Assembly: GCA_016285335.1 (NCBI GenBank)
Contig: JAEEQO010000025.1
Span: 1 to 20,481 of the forward strand
DNA: 20,481 bases
Reading direction: 5' to 3'
Source: Victivallales bacterium
Lineage (GTDB): Bacteria > Verrucomicrobiota > Lentisphaeria > Victivallales > UBA1829
A program made the translations under genes and the position numbers. Positions 1 through 7,179 of this stretch are shown here, one piece after another (position 1 is the first letter of the stretch; each line of letters starts with the position of its first letter). The notes under the pieces are model-generated. The model was not told the origin of the DNA. It searched no databases and was given only the letters and a program-made list of their open reading frames with translations.

Positions 1-146
1 TCGAAACGCGCTACCGCGCCCACGAGTGCCCCGGCGCGTCTGCCGAGGGCGAGGGCATTCCCTGCGGACAGATGGGGATCCGCGCACTCCAGTACGCAGA
101 TCCCGAGGGCAACCTTTTCCGCGTCACGGACAAACAACACTGCTGA
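1..146 (+). CDS. C-terminal fragment of a probable VOC (glyoxalase/dioxygenase-fold) protein
   Basis: The open frame enters from the left edge (first whole codon at base 3) and ends at TGA 144-146, leaving about 47 residues. The end contains QYADPEGNLFRVTDKQ, which resembles the closing strand of the vicinal-oxygen-chelate fold, where [F/Y]xDPDGNxxE/R is typical and the last acidic residue often binds metal. In this copy an arginine follows the NLF, so a metal-binding role cannot be claimed. The secreted-protein gene starts 22 bases downstream with a good Shine-Dalgarno, so the two may be co-transcribed. The substrate cannot be judged from this fragment, and the family call rests on a single short motif. 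Confidence 0.5.
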   Translation, partial: ETRYRAHECPGASAEGEGIPCGQMGIRALQYADPEGNLFRVTDKQHC

Positions 147-168
147 ACCGCCGAAAGGGAGGCGTCCC

Positions 169-1149
169 ATGAAGACAACAGCCGGGTCCCGCGCACGTTC
201 CATCCTTGTCCGCGCCTGCCTCTTCGCCGCGCTGTCCTGGTTCACGCTCCCGCTGTCCGCGCATCCCGCGGGAGATTTTCTCCCGCCCGGTTCCGGCGCG
301 GTCACGCTCCTCGCGCCCGGCAAAATCAAGGATGCGCCGTTCCTGCCGGACACGAAGGACAATCCGCTGTTCCTCGCCTACGAGGAAATGCTCGGCAAAC
401 TTGAGGCGAAACATATTCAGGTCGAGGTGCGCTCGCTGACCGTTTTCGAAGACGGGTTCCTGCTCGATTCCAGCGCGACGCCCGCGACCGTGCGCTACAT
501 CCTGAAGTACAAGCTCCTCGACGACAAGATCGTCTGGACGGAATCCGGCGAAGGGGACAGTATCGCATTCAACCTGACCGTCCCGGACAGCGGCTCCTTC
601 CGCATCACGTTCCCGGCGAAGGACTGGCTGCTCTTCACCGCGAACAGGCCGCCCGCACCCGCCGACGACCCGTCCGAGGCAAAAAAGCAGGAATCCGAGA
701 AGCAAAAGGAACCCGCCGTTTCCGCCCCGGAACTGGTGAAAGCCCTGCCGGACGACGCCGTCATGGCTTATGTCTGGCCGGAACCGGGCGCGACGCCGGA
801 ATATCCCCTCCTCGGCGACCTCAAAAGCATTTCATTTCACATCGTCCGCGACGCCGCGGACAAGCGCCCCGTCCACGCGGAGATCGTCATGCCCGCGAAA
901 ACGCCCGAAGCCGCGCTGAAGGTCCAGACGGCGTGCCGGGATTCGATCGGGAACGTCTATCAGGAGGCGGCGAAACTCGGCAAGATACCGCCCGAGCTCG
1001 TGAACGCGTTCACGGTCACGCGGAAGGACGCCGAGGTCGCCATTCACATCGCCCTCCCCGACGACATGGCGAAATACATGTTCTCACGGTTCGCGGCCGC
1101 GCTTCAGGACGAGGTCCGGCCGTTCGCCGTCCCCGACAAGCTCAAATAA
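169..1149 (+). CDS. Secreted protein of unknown function, 326 aa
   Basis: I do not recognise this family. The start at 169 is supported by AAAGGGAGG at 154-162. The N-terminus looks like a Sec signal peptide: basic residues to about 15, a hydrophobic stretch to about 30, and a likely cleavage after LSA before HPAGDF. The mature protein has two mixed alpha/beta-looking parts (about 35-160 and 185-320) separated by a Pro/Glu/Lys-rich linker (about 160-185, with EAKKQESEKQKEP). There are no Cys pairs, no lipobox and no obvious catalytic motif; the only cysteine of the mature part is in QTACRDS. It is expected in the periplasm or outside the cell. It follows the VOC fragment by 22 bases and converges with the alcohol dehydrogenase gene. 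No clear terminator is visible in the 36-base gap. Confidence 0.8.
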   Translation: MKTTAGSRARSILVRACLFAALSWFTLPLSAHPAGDFLPPGSGAVTLLAPGKIKDAPFLPDTKDNPLFLAYEEMLGKLEAKHIQVEVRSLTVFEDGFLLDSSATPATVRYILKYKLLDDKIVWTESGEGDSIAFNLTVPDSGSFRITFPAKDWLLFTANRPPAPADDPSEAKKQESEKQKEPAVSAPELVKALPDDAVMAYVWPEPGATPEYPLLGDLKSISFHIVRDAADKRPVHAEIVMPAKTPEAALKVQTACRDSIGNVYQEAAKLGKIPPELVNAFTVTRKDAEVAIHIALPDDMAKYMFSRFAAALQDEVRPFAVPDKLK

Positions 1150-1185
1150 ACTTGCCGAAGACAAAAACCTCAAGCTTTTTCCCGG

Positions 1186-2382
1186 TTATTTTAAGCCGCG
1201 GAGCAGTTCCACGACCTGTTCGTCGCTCATGGGCTCCGGGTTGTTCTTCATGCTGTTGCTGCGGCAGTTCGCCACGATGAACGGCAGATGCTCTTCCGCG
1301 AGGCCGTAGCCGCGCAGATGGTCCGGCACGCCGAGCCCGAGGGAAAGCTCCCGCATGGCGGCGATGAACAGCGCCGCGTCCGGACGCGGCTCCTTCGGGA
1401 GGAACCCCCGGGCGAGCTCGCCGAAAAGACGGCTGCACGCGTTCAGGTTGAACTGGAAAACGGGAAGCATCAGGATGGCGCAGGAAACGCCGTGCGGGAC
1501 ATGCAGGAGCGAACCGACCGGATGCGCCAGCCCGTGAACCGCGCCGAGCCCGGCGTGGGCGAACGCCATTCCCGCGAGCATGGAGCCTTCCGCCATGTCT
1601 ACGCGGAACGCGGCGTCCATCACGGGCTCCTCGCCCGCGGGCTTCCACGGTTCGTGCACGATGGTCTTCAGCGCGCCGTAAAGCCGGCACGCGGCGGCTT
1701 TTGCAAGTGCCCGCGTGTAATCGGTACCCTTCGGCGAAACGAACGCCTCGACCGCCTGGACGAGCGCGTCGAGGCCGCTTGCGACGGTCACATCGTGCGG
1801 ACAGTTCGCGGTGAGGTCGGGGTCGACGACCGCCAGATCGGCGATCATGTTCGGATGCCGGATGGATTTCTTGATCTGCGTCGCGGGATCGGTCAGCACG
1901 GAATTGTTCGTCATTTCCGCCCCGGTCCCGCTCGTGGTCGGCAGCGCGGCGAAGAACGGACGGTCCGTCACGACCAGCTCGCGCGTGCCGTTGAAATAGT
2001 CGATGCAGAGCCCCTCCAGCCGCGACAGCGCCGCGGCGGCCTTCGCCGTGTCGATCACGCTGCCGCCGCCGACCGCGACGACCGCGTCGGCATTCCAGGC
2101 ACGGACGGCTTCCGCGGCGGTATCGACCGCGCCGGGCGAGGGTTCCGCCATGGTCTCGGCGAAAATGCTCGTTTCGCGTCCCGATTCGTTCAACTTCTCC
2201 GCGATCGTCTTCGCGTCGGTCCCGGCGGCGTGGCGGCCGGAAACGATCAGGACGCGCTTCACGGAAGCGGGCAGATAATCCGCCAGAAGCGCGGACTTGC
2301 CGCGCCCGAACACGATGTCGCGCGGGGTATGGATGGTAAACGAGGGGAAACTGCGTCCGGGTTCTTCCATGGGGGAAATCAA
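1186..2382 (-). CDS. Iron-type (group III) alcohol dehydrogenase
   Basis: This is an NAD(P)-dependent alcohol/aldehyde oxidoreductase of the Fe-ADH family, about 398 aa and so of normal length. The start IHTPRDIVFGRG is the typical first strand. The dinucleotide motif GGGS lies at about 105-108, followed by IDTAKA, and LPTTSGTGAE lies at about 148-156. The metal region reads SGLDALVQ (D205, Q209) and later AVHGLAHPVG and VPHG (H283, H287, H297). By alignment from memory with FucO (D196, H200, H263, H277), the second ligand His is Gln here. The start is TTG at 2382, overlapping the rnc stop in TTGA; ATG at 2370 (four codons in) is an equally good candidate, since GGAAAGGA sits just upstream of both. 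Overlap with rnc implies co-transcription. Substrate is unknown. Confidence 0.9.
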   Translation of the reverse strand: MISPMEEPGRSFPSFTIHTPRDIVFGRGKSALLADYLPASVKRVLIVSGRHAAGTDAKTIAEKLNESGRETSIFAETMAEPSPGAVDTAAEAVRAWNADAVVAVGGGSVIDTAKAAAALSRLEGLCIDYFNGTRELVVTDRPFFAALPTTSGTGAEMTNNSVLTDPATQIKKSIRHPNMIADLAVVDPDLTANCPHDVTVASGLDALVQAVEAFVSPKGTDYTRALAKAAACRLYGALKTIVHEPWKPAGEEPVMDAAFRVDMAEGSMLAGMAFAHAGLGAVHGLAHPVGSLLHVPHGVSCAILMLPVFQFNLNACSRLFGELARGFLPKEPRPDAALFIAAMRELSLGLGVPDHLRGYGLAEEHLPFIVANCRSNSMKNNPEPMSDEQVVELLRGLK

Positions 2383-3095
2383 TCCTTTCCGGCGTTTTTG
2401 TCCTGGTCCGCACCATCAAGCAGGATGCGGACCGCGGCGCGGGCGGCTTCGCGTTCGGCGAGCTTGTGGCTGCTCGCCGTGCCGCGGGCGATGGCCTTGT
2501 CTTTGATCAGCACCTCGACTTCGTACTGAGGCGCGTGAGCGGGGCCGGTCACGGCGACCACGCGGTATTGCGGCACGCCCTGCGATTTCTGCTGGGTATA
2601 TTCCTGCAGGATGCCCTTCGGGTTGATCTCATGGAGGCACTCCGCGGGATCGGGGTAGTTTTTGAGGAGAATCGGCAGGAAGATGTCGGTCGCGGCCTTG
2701 ATGCCGTGGTCGAGGTAGATCGCGCCGATCAGCGATTCGAACGCGTCGGAGATCGTGGAGTCGCGGTCCTGTCCGTTCAGTTCGAGTTCGCCGCGTCCGA
2801 GCATCAGGAACGAGCCGAGCGAGATATCGCGGGCGAACTGCGCGAGCGCGTCCTGGTTGACCATGGCGGACCGGATCTTCGTGAGGTCGCCCTCCTGCAG
2901 GTCCGTGTAACGGTGGTACAGGAAATCGGTCAGGATGATCTGCACCACGGCGTCGCCGAGCAGTTCCAGCCGCTGGTTGTCGTACGAGAGCCGGTGTTCG
3001 GCGGCGAACGATTTATGGGTCAGCGCCTCCTTGTAGACGGCGGGGTCACAGAACTTGATGCCGAGGATGCGTTCCAGTTTGACGAAATCGCTCAT
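2379..3095 (-). CDS. rnc: Ribonuclease III
   Basis: RNase III cleaves double-stranded RNA in rRNA precursor maturation and mRNA turnover, as a cytoplasmic Mg-dependent homodimer. At 238 aa the protein has normal length. The catalytic domain carries the signature NQRLELLGDAV (40-50), with E44 and D48, and SDAFESLIGA (116-125), with D117 and E120; these are the four metal-site acids of the family. The double-stranded RNA binding domain runs from about 157 (NPKGILQEYTQQK) to about 225, with the C-terminal helix SSHKLAEREAARAA. The start ATG at 3095 follows GAGGTG at a suitable distance. The alcohol dehydrogenase gene overlaps its stop. The flotillin gene lies upstream on the same strand, but a structured repeat with a T-tract lies between them. 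Confidence 0.97.
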   Translation of the reverse strand: MSDFVKLERILGIKFCDPAVYKEALTHKSFAAEHRLSYDNQRLELLGDAVVQIILTDFLYHRYTDLQEGDLTKIRSAMVNQDALAQFARDISLGSFLMLGRGELELNGQDRDSTISDAFESLIGAIYLDHGIKAATDIFLPILLKNYPDPAECLHEINPKGILQEYTQQKSQGVPQYRVVAVTGPAHAPQYEVEVLIKDKAIARGTASSHKLAEREAARAAVRILLDGADQDKNAGKD

Positions 3096-3112
3096 GTCAC
3101 CTCAAAACAGTT

Positions 3113-3212
3113 AAAAACAGGAGGACGCGGGAGACAAAGTCTCCACCGCGGCAGTGCCGGGCTCCGCTCCGGCACAAGGGCAAATCATTCTGCGCCGGAG
3201 CGAACCGCGTCC
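3113..3212 (-). terminator. Probable terminator after flotillin (made by repeat copy 1)
   Basis: Read on the minus strand, the branched hairpin of repeat copy 1 is followed by CCTCCTG and then TTTTT (complement of 3113-3117), with a second short T run beyond it. Hairpin plus T-tract is the form of an intrinsic terminator. It would separate the flotillin transcript from rnc. The stem is long and branched, so efficiency is uncertain and some read-through into rnc is possible, since no clear separate promoter for rnc is visible. Confidence 0.5.
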
Positions 3213-3217
3213 TTTCG
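3121..3217. repeat. Modular palindromic intergenic repeat, copy 1
   Basis: An outer 8-bp inverted repeat, GGACGCGG (3123-3130) with CCGCGTCC (3205-3212), encloses two hairpins. The first is GGAGAC-AAA-GTCTCC at about 3130-3144. The second is GTGCCGG (3154-3160) with CCGGCAC (3169-3175), loop GCTCCGCT. The same modules recur at 15348-15434 and 19555-19656: GGAGAC/GTCTCC, the GTGCCGG stem with the CTCCGCT loop, and GAGACAAAGT. It fills most of the 130-bp gap between flotillin and rnc. I see no open frame of its own and no transposase nearby. Confidence 0.75.
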
Positions 3218-3225
3218 CAGGAAGG

Positions 3226-4839
3226 TCATTCCGCCGCCGGAGCTTCGGCTTCCTTCGCGGCCTGGTCCTTGTCTTTCATTTCGCCGAGGTACTTCGGCAG
3301 TTCGATGCCGGCCATGGCGGCGACATCGTGGATCGGCGGCAGGCTCTGCATCATGCCGCTGAGGAAACCGGCGGTGGAGGACTTGCCGTCGGCGCGTCCG
3401 TTCGGGGAATCCCAGACGGTGACCTTGTCGATCTTGATGTTGCTGATGGCTTCGGTCTGGAGCTTGACGATCTCTTCGAGTTTTTCGACGAGGAGCATCT
3501 TGGCGGCAGCGTCGGCGTCCTTGCCGCAGGATTCGATGATCATGCGGTAGCCGTCGCCCTTTGCCTTCAGGACTTCGAAATTACCCTTTGCCTCGGCTTC
3601 GTACTTGGCGAAGATCGCGGCGGCCTGGCCTCGCGCCTCGGTCTCGACCTTGGCGGCCTCGGCTTCGGCTTCGATGATGCGCTGTTCCTTGTCGATCCTG
3701 GCCGCGACGATCGTTTCGGCGCGCTGCTTTTCCTCTTCCATTTTCGCACGGGCGGCCTGCGCCTGCTGTTCCGCCTCGAAGTCTGCCTTGCGGATCATGG
3801 CTTCGGCGATGCGTTTCGCGGCTTCGGCGGCCTGATACGCGGCGGCTTCCTGTTCGGCGCGGACCGCGTTGGACTTGGCGATGTCGATGGCAGACAGGTT
3901 TTCGCCCTCGATCGCGGCGGCTTCGGCCTGTTTCACGGCCACGCGGCGTTCGCGGTCGGCGTTGGCTTCGCCGGTGAGCGCGGCAGCTTCGGCCTGCTTG
4001 ACGGCGATGCGGCGTTCCTTGTCGGCTTCGGCTTCGCCCGCCTGTGCGGCGGCTTCGGCCTGCTTCACTGCCACGCGGCGTTCGCGGTCGGCGTTGGCTT
4101 CACCGGTCTGCGCCTGCGCTTCGGCCTCGGACACGGCGATGCGCTGTTCCTTGCGGGCTTCGGCTTCGCCGATTCCGCCCTTCCGCTCTTCCACGGCGAC
4201 GTCGATGCGCGCTTTGTTGATGGCTTCCGCGGCGGCGCGCTTTCCGATGGCGTCGATGTAGCCGCTTTCGTCGGTGATGTCGGTAATGTTGACGTTCAGG
4301 AGGTGCAGACCGATCTTGTTCAGTTCGTCCGCCACGTTTTCCTCGACGTTGCGGAGGAACGTCTCGCGGTCGGCGTTGATCTGCTCGATGGTCATGGAGG
4401 CGATCACGAGACGCAGCTGACCGAGGATGATGTCCTTCGCCAGGTCGGCGATGGATTCCTGGCGCAGGCCGAGCAGGCGGTTCGCCGCGTTGCCCATCAG
4501 GGATTCGTCGGTGCTGATGCCGACCGTGAACACGCTCGGCACGTTGATGCGAATGTTCTGGCGGCACAGGGCGTTCTGCAGATTCACGTCCAGCTGCATC
4601 GGGCGCAGGGACACGAATCCGTAGTCCTGGATCACCGGCCAGATGAACGCCGCGCCGCCATGGATGCAGCGACCGGCACGCTGGCCGCCGGTCTTACCGT
4701 AGATGACCATGATCTGGTCGGGCGGGCATTTCTTGTAGCGGGAAATGAACGTGAGGACCAGGATGAACAGGATGACGAGCAGGACTGCGATCAGCAGCGC
4801 CACGCCGGGCAGCGATGAAGCGAAAATGGGAGTGATCAT
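3226..4839 (-). CDS. Flotillin-family (SPFH/Band 7) membrane protein
   Basis: Flotillins scaffold ordered membrane microdomains. The 537-aa protein has one N-terminal transmembrane segment (about 12-32), then the short turn SRYKKCPPDQIMVIYGK typical of bacterial flotillins. The SPFH domain runs to about 205 (HGGAAFIWPVIQDYGFVSLRPMQ and the helix with ESIADLAKDIILGQLRLVIA). A long Ala/Glu/Arg-rich coiled coil covers about 205-430 and contains four 22-residue repeats (224-311). The C-terminal part (about 440-537) reads GDADAAAKM-like oligomerisation sequence with LVEKLEEIVKLQTEAISNIKIDKVTVWD. ATG 4839 is preceded by GAAAGGG. It is transcribed divergently from ppiB from a promoter at 4936-4963. 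No NfeD-type partner gene is adjacent, whereas many flotillin operons have one. Confidence 0.93.
   Translation of the reverse strand: MITPIFASSLPGVALLIAVLLVILFILVLTFISRYKKCPPDQIMVIYGKTGGQRAGRCIHGGAAFIWPVIQDYGFVSLRPMQLDVNLQNALCRQNIRINVPSVFTVGISTDESLMGNAANRLLGLRQESIADLAKDIILGQLRLVIASMTIEQINADRETFLRNVEENVADELNKIGLHLLNVNITDITDESGYIDAIGKRAAAEAINKARIDVAVEERKGGIGEAEARKEQRIAVSEAEAQAQTGEANADRERRVAVKQAEAAAQAGEAEADKERRIAVKQAEAAALTGEANADRERRVAVKQAEAAAIEGENLSAIDIAKSNAVRAEQEAAAYQAAEAAKRIAEAMIRKADFEAEQQAQAARAKMEEEKQRAETIVAARIDKEQRIIEAEAEAAKVETEARGQAAAIFAKYEAEAKGNFEVLKAKGDGYRMIIESCGKDADAAAKMLLVEKLEEIVKLQTEAISNIKIDKVTVWDSPNGRADGKSSTAGFLSGMMQSLPPIHDVAAMAGIELPKYLGEMKDKDQAAKEAEAPAAE
3907..4170 (-). repeat. Four in-frame 66-bp (22-residue) tandem repeats inside the flotillin gene
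   Basis: Residues 224-311 are four copies of a 22-residue unit. Units 1 and 3 begin GEAEA and contain RIAV; units 2 and 4 begin GEANADRERRVAVKQAEAAA. The pattern is therefore a 44-residue (132-bp) dimer repeated twice. A fifth unit starting GENLSAID (312 onward) is degenerate. The period suits a continuous coiled coil. Near-identical DNA between units 2 and 4 (for example the block around CGGCGTTCGCGGTCGGCGTT at about 3948 and 4080) points to recent duplication. Confidence 0.9.
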
Positions 4840-4935
4840 CGTCGGGAACCCTTTCTCGGTTGATTATGTTTGTATGTGTTGTGAGAAAATACTGTTTTGC
4901 GCCCGCCCGCGCCGGGCGAGACGACATTCGGAGTA

Positions 4936-4963
4936 AATATAACGCCCCAACCGTGAAATGCAA
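4936..4963 (-). promoter_or_regulatory. Sigma-70-type promoter for the flotillin gene
   Basis: On the minus strand TTGCAT (complement of 4958-4963), a 16-base spacer and TATATT (complement of 4936-4941) form a near-consensus promoter. It predicts a leader of about 90 bases before ATG 4839. The leader contains a GC-rich 6-bp inverted repeat (4900-4905 with 4913-4918) of unknown role. Confidence 0.7.
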
Positions 4964-5024
4964 ACCTTATTTCAGGTTTTTACGGAAAAAAACCGAAACC
5001 GCGAAAAAAAGTCCCCGCCGCATA

Positions 5025-5053
5025 TTGAAAAAAACGTCCTCATGCACTATATT
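5025..5053 (+). promoter_or_regulatory. Sigma-70-type promoter for ppiB and probably the rnf operon
   Basis: TTGAAA (5025-5030), a 17-base spacer and TATATT (5048-5053) lie 47 bases before the ppiB start. It is the only strong promoter I see ahead of ppiB, rnfABCDGE and the helicase gene, whose gaps (overlap to 45 bases) leave little room for others. The divergent flotillin promoter is about 60 bases upstream, so the two could share control. Confidence 0.72.
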
Positions 5054-5100
5054 TTAGATAAAACTGCCTTTTTCACACTCATTAACACAAAGGAACGACT

Positions 5101-5616
5101 ATGTCTGAAAACCCGAAAGTCCTGATCGAGACTTCGCTCGGCAACATCACCGTCGAGCTCTTCGAGAAGGAAGCCCCCGTCACCGTGGCGAATTTCCTCG
5201 CCTACATCGACGACAACTACTACGCCGGCACCATCTTCCACCGCGTCATCAAGGGATTCATGATCCAGGGCGGCGGTCTCGATGCAAACCTCCGCAACGT
5301 CCCCGGCAAGGCCCCGATCAGGAACGAAGCCGGAAACGGCCTCTCGAACAAGGTCGGCACCATCGCCATGGCACGCACCAACGTCGTCGACAGCGCCACC
5401 AGCCAGTTCTTCATCAACACCGCCCCGAACAGCTTCCTCGACCATCAGGACGAGACCCCGCGCGGGTTCGGCTACTGCGTCTTCGGCCAGGTCACGGACG
5501 GCATGGACGTGGTCCGCGCGATCGAGGCGGTCCCGACCGGCTCCCGCGGCTTCTACGACGACGTCCCGGCCGCGACGGTCGAGATCTTCCGCGTCACCCG
5601 GATCGCCGCGAAGTAA
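5101..5616 (+). CDS. ppiB: Peptidyl-prolyl cis-trans isomerase, cyclophilin type, cytoplasmic
   Basis: The product speeds prolyl isomerisation during folding. The 171-aa protein is close to the length of E. coli PpiB and has no signal peptide, so it should be cytoplasmic. Cyclophilin motifs are in order: APVTVANF (25-32), FHRVIKGFMIQGG (46-58, with catalytic R48), AMAR (89-92), SQFFINT (101-107) and GYCVFGQV (124-131). ATG 5101 follows AAAGGAACGACT, a good Shine-Dalgarno. rnfA begins 45 bases downstream, so ppiB is likely the first gene of the rnf transcript. It may only share the promoter rather than the function. Confidence 0.95.
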   Translation: MSENPKVLIETSLGNITVELFEKEAPVTVANFLAYIDDNYYAGTIFHRVIKGFMIQGGGLDANLRNVPGKAPIRNEAGNGLSNKVGTIAMARTNVVDSATSQFFINTAPNSFLDHQDETPRGFGYCVFGQVTDGMDVVRAIEAVPTGSRGFYDDVPAATVEIFRVTRIAAK

Positions 5617-5661
5617 GCGGACACTATTCCGTTCAAGTTCAACCAAGGTCAAGTTCAAGCT

Positions 5662-6270
5662 ATGGATACCAACGAAATCCTGGTGCTGACCGTGGGGGCG
5701 ATCCTCGTGAACAACGTGGTGCTCTCCCGCATCCTCGGCATCTGTCCGTTCCTCGGCGTCTCCAAGCGCATCGAAACCGCGCTGGGCATGTCCGGGGCCG
5801 TCATCTTCGTCATGACGCTCGCTTCGTTCGTCACCGCGCTGTTCAACGAGTTCCTGGTCACGCGGACGTTCACGATCAACGGCGTGACCGTCTCCCTGGC
5901 GTTCACGCGCATCCTGCTCTTCATCGTGGTGATCGCCGCGCTCGTCCAGATCGTGGAGATCCTGCTGAAGAAATTCAGCCCGTCGCTCTACGTCTCGCTC
6001 GGCATCTACCTGCCGCTCATCACGACCAACTGCGCCGTGCTGGGCGCCGCCGAACTGAACGCCGACGCGTCGCGCGGGCTCATCTCCTCGACCGTGTTCG
6101 GGTTCAGCACGGGTGTCGGCTTCGGCCTCGCGCTTCTGCTCTTCGCCAGCATCCGCGAACGCCTCGCCATCGCGCGCATCCCGAAAGCGATGGAAGGCAC
6201 GGCCATCGCGCTCGTGACCGCCGGCATCCTCGCCATGGCGTTCATGGGCTTCTCCGGGCTCGTCAAGTAA
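5662..6270 (+). CDS. rnfA: Rnf ion-translocating electron transport complex subunit RnfA
   Basis: RnfA is an integral membrane subunit. Together with RnfE it holds the intramembrane [2Fe-2S] cluster on the electron path of Rnf. The 202-aa protein has six predicted membrane segments and the hallmark stretches NNVVLSRILGICPFLGVSK (C28) and PLITTNCAVLG (C124), the two cluster cysteines of this subunit. The end AFMGFSGLVK matches E. coli RsxA closely. The start has no strong Shine-Dalgarno: CCAAGG is 13 bases away, and the leader holds a direct repeat (TCAAGTTCAA at 5633-5642 and 5649-5658). rnfB follows after 15 bases. Confidence 0.97.
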   Translation: MDTNEILVLTVGAILVNNVVLSRILGICPFLGVSKRIETALGMSGAVIFVMTLASFVTALFNEFLVTRTFTINGVTVSLAFTRILLFIVVIAALVQIVEILLKKFSPSLYVSLGIYLPLITTNCAVLGAAELNADASRGLISSTVFGFSTGVGFGLALLLFASIRERLAIARIPKAMEGTAIALVTAGILAMAFMGFSGLVK

Positions 6271-6285
6271 GGGAGGCGCCGCAAT

Positions 6286-7179
6286 ATGCTGATCACGATT
6301 CTTGTTTCGGCCGGAGTGGTCGCCGCCGTCGGGCTCATCCTCGGCGCGCTCATCGGCTTCACGGCCAAGAAGTTCGAAGTCCAGACCGACCCGAAGATCG
6401 AGGCGGTCCAGGAACTCCTCCCCGGCGCGAACTGCGGCGGCTGCGGCTATGCCGGCTGCGCCGACTTCGCAAGCGCCATCGTCACGAAGGACGCCGACCC
6501 GTCCGGCTGCTCCGCGTGCTCCGACGCCATGCTCGCGAAGATCGCCGAAGTCACCGGCAAGGCCGCCGGAAAGAAAGAGAAAATGACCGCGGTCGTCTTC
6601 TGCTCCGGCAGCTTCTCCCGCTCGGAAAAGGCCGCCGACTACAACGGCATCCTCGACTGCCGCTCCGCGTCCATCGTGGCGGGCGGCGGCGGCAAGGCGT
6701 GCCGTTTCGGCTGCCTCGGCTACGGCTCCTGCGCCCGGGCATGCCCGTTCGGCGCGATCGAGATCCGCGACGGCCTCGCGGTCGTGCATCCCGAGCTCTG
6801 TCGCGCCTGCGGCAAGTGCGTGAACGTGTGCCCGCGCAAGCTGATCCGCCTGGTCCCGGCTTCCGCGAAGGTCCACGTCTACTGCAACTCGCTCGAAAAA
6901 CCGGCGAAGCGCCGCAAACTCTGCAAGATCCCGTGCCTCGCCTGCAAGAAGTGCATCCGCACCGACGAAAAACACATGCAGATGCAGGCCGGCCTCGTCC
7001 GCGTGAACTACTCCAATCCCCCCGAGCCCGATTTCGTCGCGCAGGTCAAGTGCCCCACCGGAGCGCTTCAGATCGAAGAAGTTCACCGCAAGCTCGAAGC
7101 CTTCAAACCGGCAGCGCCCGCGCCGAAACCGGCAGCGCCCGCCGCACCCGCCGAGCCGAAAAAGGAGGAGTCCAAATGA
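6286..7179 (+). CDS. rnfB: Rnf complex iron-sulfur subunit RnfB
   Basis: RnfB is the likely entry point for ferredoxin electrons. At 297 aa it is longer than the E. coli protein (about 190) and nearer to the clostridial type. One N-terminal transmembrane helix (about 3-26) is followed by the four-cysteine domain NCGGCGYAGC plus C75 (C50, C53, C58, C75). A two-cluster ferredoxin domain follows (C139, C143, C149, C153 and C172, C175, C178, C182). Additional cysteines at C200, C213, C217, C220, C223 and C256 suggest a further, partly degenerate Fe-S region. The tail (about 272-297) is Ala/Pro/Lys-rich linker. GGGAGG precedes ATG 6286. The stop overlaps the rnfC start as ATGA. Confidence 0.96.
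   Translation: MLITILVSAGVVAAVGLILGALIGFTAKKFEVQTDPKIEAVQELLPGANCGGCGYAGCADFASAIVTKDADPSGCSACSDAMLAKIAEVTGKAAGKKEKMTAVVFCSGSFSRSEKAADYNGILDCRSASIVAGGGGKACRFGCLGYGSCARACPFGAIEIRDGLAVVHPELCRACGKCVNVCPRKLIRLVPASAKVHVYCNSLEKPAKRRKLCKIPCLACKKCIRTDEKHMQMQAGLVRVNYSNPPEPDFVAQVKCPTGALQIEEVHRKLEAFKPAAPAPKPAAPAAPAEPKKEESK

Noticed and set aside
1150..1190. Terminator between the secreted protein gene and the alcohol dehydrogenase gene
   Set aside because: AAAAACC...CTTTTT gives only a five-pair A:T stem; too weak to call.
1288..2529. Plus-strand frames opposite the alcohol dehydrogenase and rnc
   Set aside because: Shadows; both minus-strand genes carry diagnostic family motifs.
3154..4818. Plus-strand 554-codon frame opposite flotillin
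   Set aside because: Its apparent Phe/Gly repeat is only the complement of the flotillin 66-bp repeat.
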